Under the pieces are notes generated by a model. That model ran no database searches. It was not told the DNA's origin and was given only the letters and a program-made list of their open reading frames with translations. From assembly GCF_910594005.1 (NCBI RefSeq), contig NC_057838.1:31240001-31304000 (forward strand): a stretch of DNA of 64,000 bases. Reading direction: 5' to 3'. Of this stretch, positions 59,986 through 64,000 are shown one piece after another; the stretch's first letter is position 1, and the number at the start of each line of letters is the position of its first letter. The DNA comes from Cervus elaphus. Lineage: Eukaryota; Chordata; Mammalia; Artiodactyla; Cervidae. Position numbers and translations under genes: made by a program.

Positions 59986-60807
59986 AGCATGGTATGGGCA
60001 TAAAAACAAGCTCAGAGATCAATGAGATATTATCAAGATCCTTGAAATAAATCCATGCAATATTAATATATGACAAGGGAGTCAAGAATATATAATGGAG
60101 AAAAGATAGCCTCTTTAACAAATGATACCAGGAAAAATGAATTCTCACAAGTAAAAGAATTAAACTAGACCCCCATTTCACATCACTTACAAAAATTAAC
60201 TTGAAATAGATTAAAGATTTAAACATGAGACCAAAAACCATAACATTACTGAAAGACAATATAGAAAAACATCTCCTTGACATGGATCTTTGATAATTAT
60301 TTTCTGGATATGACACCTAAAGCATAAGTGAACAAAATAGAAAATAATTAAGACAGACTACAACAAACTAAAAAGCTTCTACATGGAAAATAAATGATAA
60401 ACAAAATGACAAAAAGACAACCTGTGAAATGGGAAGATATAATTGCAAATCATACATTCAATAAGAGGTCAATATCTAAAATATATAAAGAACTCATGAC
60501 TGAATAGTAAAAAACAAACCAATTAAAAATGAGCAAAGAAACTAAACACATATTTATCCAAGGAACAAGATGCTCAACATCCCTAATCATAAGGTAAATG
60601 CAAAGCAAAACCACAATGAGATAAGGTACCACTTCATTCCTATTATTATAGAATACCTATCATCAGAAAGACAAGAGATAAGAGATGCTGAAAAAGATGT
60701 AGCGATAAGGGAACTTTCATGCAGTGCTGGTGGTTTTTTGAGGTGATAGAGCCACTAGAAAGAACAGTATGGAGATTCCTCAAAATATTAAAAATACACT
60801 ACCATTA

Positions 60808-61408
60808 GTTCGGTTCAGTTCAGTCTCTCAGTCGTGACCCACTCTTTGGGACCCCATGAACTGCAGCATGCCAGGCTTCCCTGTCCATCACCAACTCCTG
60901 GAGCTTGCTAAAACTCAAGTCCATTGAGTCAGTGATGTCATCCAACCATCTCATCTTCTGTCATCCCCTTCTCCTGCCTTCAATCTTTCCAAGCATCAGG
61001 GTCTTTTCCAATGAGTTAGTTCTTTGCATCAGGTGGCCAAAGTATTGGAGCTTCAGCTTCAGCATCAGTCCTTCCAAAGTATATTCAGGACTGATTTCCT
61101 TTAGGATTGATTGGTTGGATCTCCTTGCTGTTCAAAGGACTCTCAAAGACTCTTCTCCAACACTGCAGTCAAGAACATCAATTTTTCAGTGCTCAGCCTT
61201 CTTTATGGTCCAACTCTCACATCCACACATGACTAATAGAAAAACCATAGCTTTGACTAGACGGACCTTTGTTGGCAAAGTAATGTCTCTGCTTTTTAAT
61301 ATGCGGTCTAGGTTGGTCATAGCTTTTCTTCCAAGGAGCAAGCATCTTTTAATTTCATGGCTGCAGTCACCATCTGCAGTGATTTTGGAGCCCAAGAAAA
61401 TAAAGTCT
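60808..61408 (-). mobile_element. 5'-truncated BovB inside the L1, antisense
   Basis: gttcggttcagttcagtctc, gtccatcaccaactcctgga, ggattgattggttggatctc and gtgattttggagcccaagaa are antisense BovB 3' end. It is inserted opposite to the L1. The 199-codon plus-strand frame at 60905-61504 is its shadow. Confidence 0.94.
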
Positions 61409-62117
61409 ATGATGCAGCAGTTCCCTTCTGAGACTATATCCAAAGGAAGCAAACACAGGACTATGAAGAAATCTGCAAACCCATGTTCACAGCAGCATTG
61501 TTAACAACAGCCAAGACATGGAAACACTTAAGATAAAATGGATGACAACTGTGATATGTACATACATACATGACTATTGTTCAGTCTTTACTTAAAAACA
61601 AAAAGAAGGAAGTCCTCTTATTTGCGACAAGGTAAATGGGCCTTGAGGGCATTATGTTAAGCAACATAAGTTAGACAGAGAACTGCAAATACCAGATGAT
61701 CTCATTTACATGTGGAATCTAAAAACAAAGGAACTCAAAGAGATCAAATTTGTGGTTAGGGACTTGATGGGGGTGGGAAATGGGAGTTCAGGGAGGGATA
61801 ATTGGATTAAAGTGGTCAAAATTTACAAACTTCCAGTTATACGATGAATAAATATTAGAGATGTACATGATCACTATAGTTAACACTGTTGTATGGTATA
61901 TATGAAGTTATGATAGTAAATCCTAAAAGTTTACATTACAGGGAAATTTTTTTTTCTTTCTCTTTTTTCTTTTTTTGTTTCTGTATGAGATGAAGTGTGC
62001 TGACTAATCTTATCATGGTGATCAAGTCACAATATGCACAAGTCGAATCATTATGTTGCATACCTTATACATACTTATCTGAATGTCAGTTATATCTCAA
62101 TAAAACTGGAAAAATAA

Positions 62118-62350
62118 GCTTAAAAAAACAACCTGCTTTAGAACAGAAGTCAGGACATTGTGTTTTTTTTTTTTCTATGAAGAGCTACACAGTAAACATT
62201 TCAGGCCTTGCAGGTCATATAGTTTGTTAAGCTCAATTAGTTGTTAGCTCAACTAGTTAAGTCAACCACTGTGGTATGAAAGCAACCAGAGAAGATTCAT
62301 AAACAAATGGATATGGCTATGTTCCAGTAAAGCTTCATCATGCATACAGG
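62118..62350 (-). mobile_element. hAT-type MER relic
   Basis: agtaaacatttcaggccttg, caggtcatatagtttgttaa and atggctatgttccagtaaag match an abundant hAT-type repeat (with gtaaatattttaggctttgc and gtggctgtgttccaataaaa). It contains a local insertion of T bases near 62160-62175. Confidence 0.6.
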
Positions 62351-64000
62351 CATACAAAGAAATGGGTGAGGTTTGTGCTCAGAGCCATACGTTATCAGTC
62401 TCTAGTCAAGAGGGGTTCTGAAGCTGCCTAACCTGGACCCAAAGGTGGCTGAAGGTCTATCTATTACACATATTCTCAGGAACACTACTTTCCAGTAAGC
62501 AATCATTTCAACTCTCAGTATCTGAGAATGCTAGCTTTTTGGAAACACTTCATTATGGTCGCCTTAAGAAACTCAAGGCTGTTTTGTGCAGGAGGAAGAA
62601 ATGCGTGCCTGGCATGTTTTAGGGAGACAACCTGGTTTGAGGATCCCAGCATTTCTGAGTGGACAGTAAACAGAGTACCTGCAGCAATGGGCGAGCTAGC
62701 CAATGAGACGCAGGGGGCAGAGGAAAGATTCTGTTTGAAATGGAGTTGTCTGGGCCACCGGGTGAGAAACGTTCAGACAGCTGGAACCACAAGGGGTTAG
62801 CTCCTGACTTGTGATAAAGCTGGTCAGCAGGAGGCAGACACCAAGTCAGCGGGACCGTTTAATTAAAACAGTCCCACCTTTTATCTTTGGCATGCTTTGC
62901 CATTTTGAAAATGCCTCCACCTGCATTACTCCACGGCATCCCTGAGACAATCTCATCTCCTCAATAAACCTTTCTGAGCTAGAACTAACACGCATTTTAG
63001 GTTACAAAGGCCAGTGAGCATTGAGATTTTCTTTCAAGAAGATTTTGATCTCACAGGGAAGAAAGAGAGAGAACAATGGTGTGTGTTCAGTCAAAGAGCC
63101 CTTCATCTGGAAGAGAATGAGGATGCAGCCTGGTTTTGGGGTGAGGGGTAGGGAAGATGGGGTCATAGGATTTTGGGCAGGTTGTTTTGCTTGAGTTGAG
63201 TGCTAAATTAGTGCATGAGAAGTCAATCAAAAGTGAGGGGTGCTGATGGCAGTGGAGAGAAGGAGAGTTTGCAGACACACAGAAAGCAAAACCATGGGGG
63301 TGAGAAACAACAGGACATGTGGTGTGTAACAGGAGGAGGTCAGGAAGCCCAAGATTCCCTTTGGGGAAGGAAATAAAATGAAGAGTGAATGTTTACATGA
63401 GAGTCAGTTCCCGATTAGTCTTCTGCTGCCATTAGAAAGGGTACACACTTTAGATGAATCTTTAGATAAGGGACAGCACAGAGGTCAAATCTCAAAGCTC
63501 ACGTCACAGTACAAACTTGGAATCTGAGGAGAGTGGAGGCAAGGAGGCCTGGGAGGAGGCTGCTGTGTCCTCCACACAAGAGAGGAGACAGGGGTAGATG
63601 AAAGGAGGGATGGGAACAGACTCAGTGAAAACAGGAGGCAACAATTTCAGGACCTAGAGATCCTCTCAAATAGGCAGGCCAGGAATTATCATCTCACTGA
63701 ATTAAATAAGAGATGGCGAACCCTGAAAATTTTAGTTATTAATTCACTATCTCAAATATAGATGCTGAGGTTGAATTCAAGTCCTCTATCTCATGCCCTC
63801 CTTTTTCTATTTTTAAGCGACTATTTCCAGAGTTTCTTCATGTGCTAGATCTTCATGTGTTGTACCCATGTTGTGAGTGACTTATTTATATCTCATGCAA
63901 GGAAGTGTTTTTATGTGGACTCTTCCCAGCAAGGAATTTGAGGTTCATAGACACATGTGACATGCCTAAAACCCCAGAGATAATAACAAGAAGAGGTTGG
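62351..64000. other. 1.6 kb without recognised features
   Basis: Unique-looking sequence, GC-richer than the middle of the window. The opposing ORFs at 62515-62800 are not recognisable. 63230-63660 is purine-rich in part. Confidence 0.4.

Larger units (their letters stand above)
59670..62115 (+). mobile_element. 5'-truncated L1 with two insertions
   Basis: 59670-59762 reads late ORF2 (gattccatttgcagtggcat, aataaatttaatcacagaaa). It resumes after a Bov-tA at 59986 (aaacagcatggtatgggcat) and runs to 60807 (gagattcctcaaaatattaa). It resumes again after a BovB at 61409 (tatgatgcagcagttccctt) and ends with the L1M-type 3' UTR (tcagttatatctcaataaaa). Stops and indels are frequent; no ORF survives. 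Confidence 0.88.

Overview
The window is mammalian nuclear DNA from a ruminant. The lineage is shown by many Bov-tA SINEs (tRNA-type head joined to a BovB tail), a Bov-A2 dimer, several BovB (RTE) LINE copies, ruminant-type L1 elements and cetartiodactyl CHR-type SINEs, on top of older mammal-wide MIR, L2, L1M, MaLR and hAT-Charlie remnants. I cannot name the species from the sequence.

I recognise only one piece of a protein-coding gene. A 141-bp exon on the minus strand at 22107-22247 has consensus splice sites and encodes part of the extracellular ligand-binding domain of metabotropic glutamate receptor 7 (GRM7). Because GRM7 has very long introns in mammals, the rest of the window is most simply read as the two introns around this exon: upstream intron at 22248-64000 and downstream intron at 1-22106 in gene orientation. 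No second GRM7 exon was recognised by eye.

Layout. 1-9 kb: old L1 (5' UTR joined to a late ORF2 part, with a CHR SINE inside), MIR, two small DNA transposons, a Bov-tA, and a 1.6-kb L1 apparently inside a MIR. 9-15 kb: mostly unique sequence with L2/MIR relics and one unexplained ORF on the minus strand near 14.4 kb. 15-18 kb: a 5'-truncated ruminant L1 with a clean 15-bp target duplication, a GT microsatellite and a Bov-tA. 18-26 kb: mostly unique sequence with L2/MIR and LTR relics, and the GRM7 exon. 26-35 kb: a nearly full-length but broken BovB, nested BovB/L1 and BovB/Bov-tA clusters, and a purine-rich tract. 35-45 kb: L1 and MIR relics, a nearly full-length dead mariner (mar1/Hsmar1 type) carrying a Bov-tA, and a SINE dimer. 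45-58 kb: largely unique AT-rich sequence with MIR/L2, one BovB, a hAT element and an inverted SINE pair. 58-62 kb: four perfect TTAGGG units inside a MIR, a MER20-like element carrying a Bov-A2 dimer, and a 2.4-kb L1 carrying both a Bov-tA and a BovB. 62-64 kb: a hAT relic, then unique sequence.

No operon, CRISPR array, structural RNA gene or new multi-gene system is visible. The points most worth a second look are the GRM7 exon, the interstitial telomeric repeat, the mariner, the unexplained ORF at 14.2-14.5 kb and the inverted SINE pair in the presumed GRM7 pre-mRNA. Repeat family names come from recognition by eye; class is safer than subfamily, and edges are approximate unless target duplications are given.
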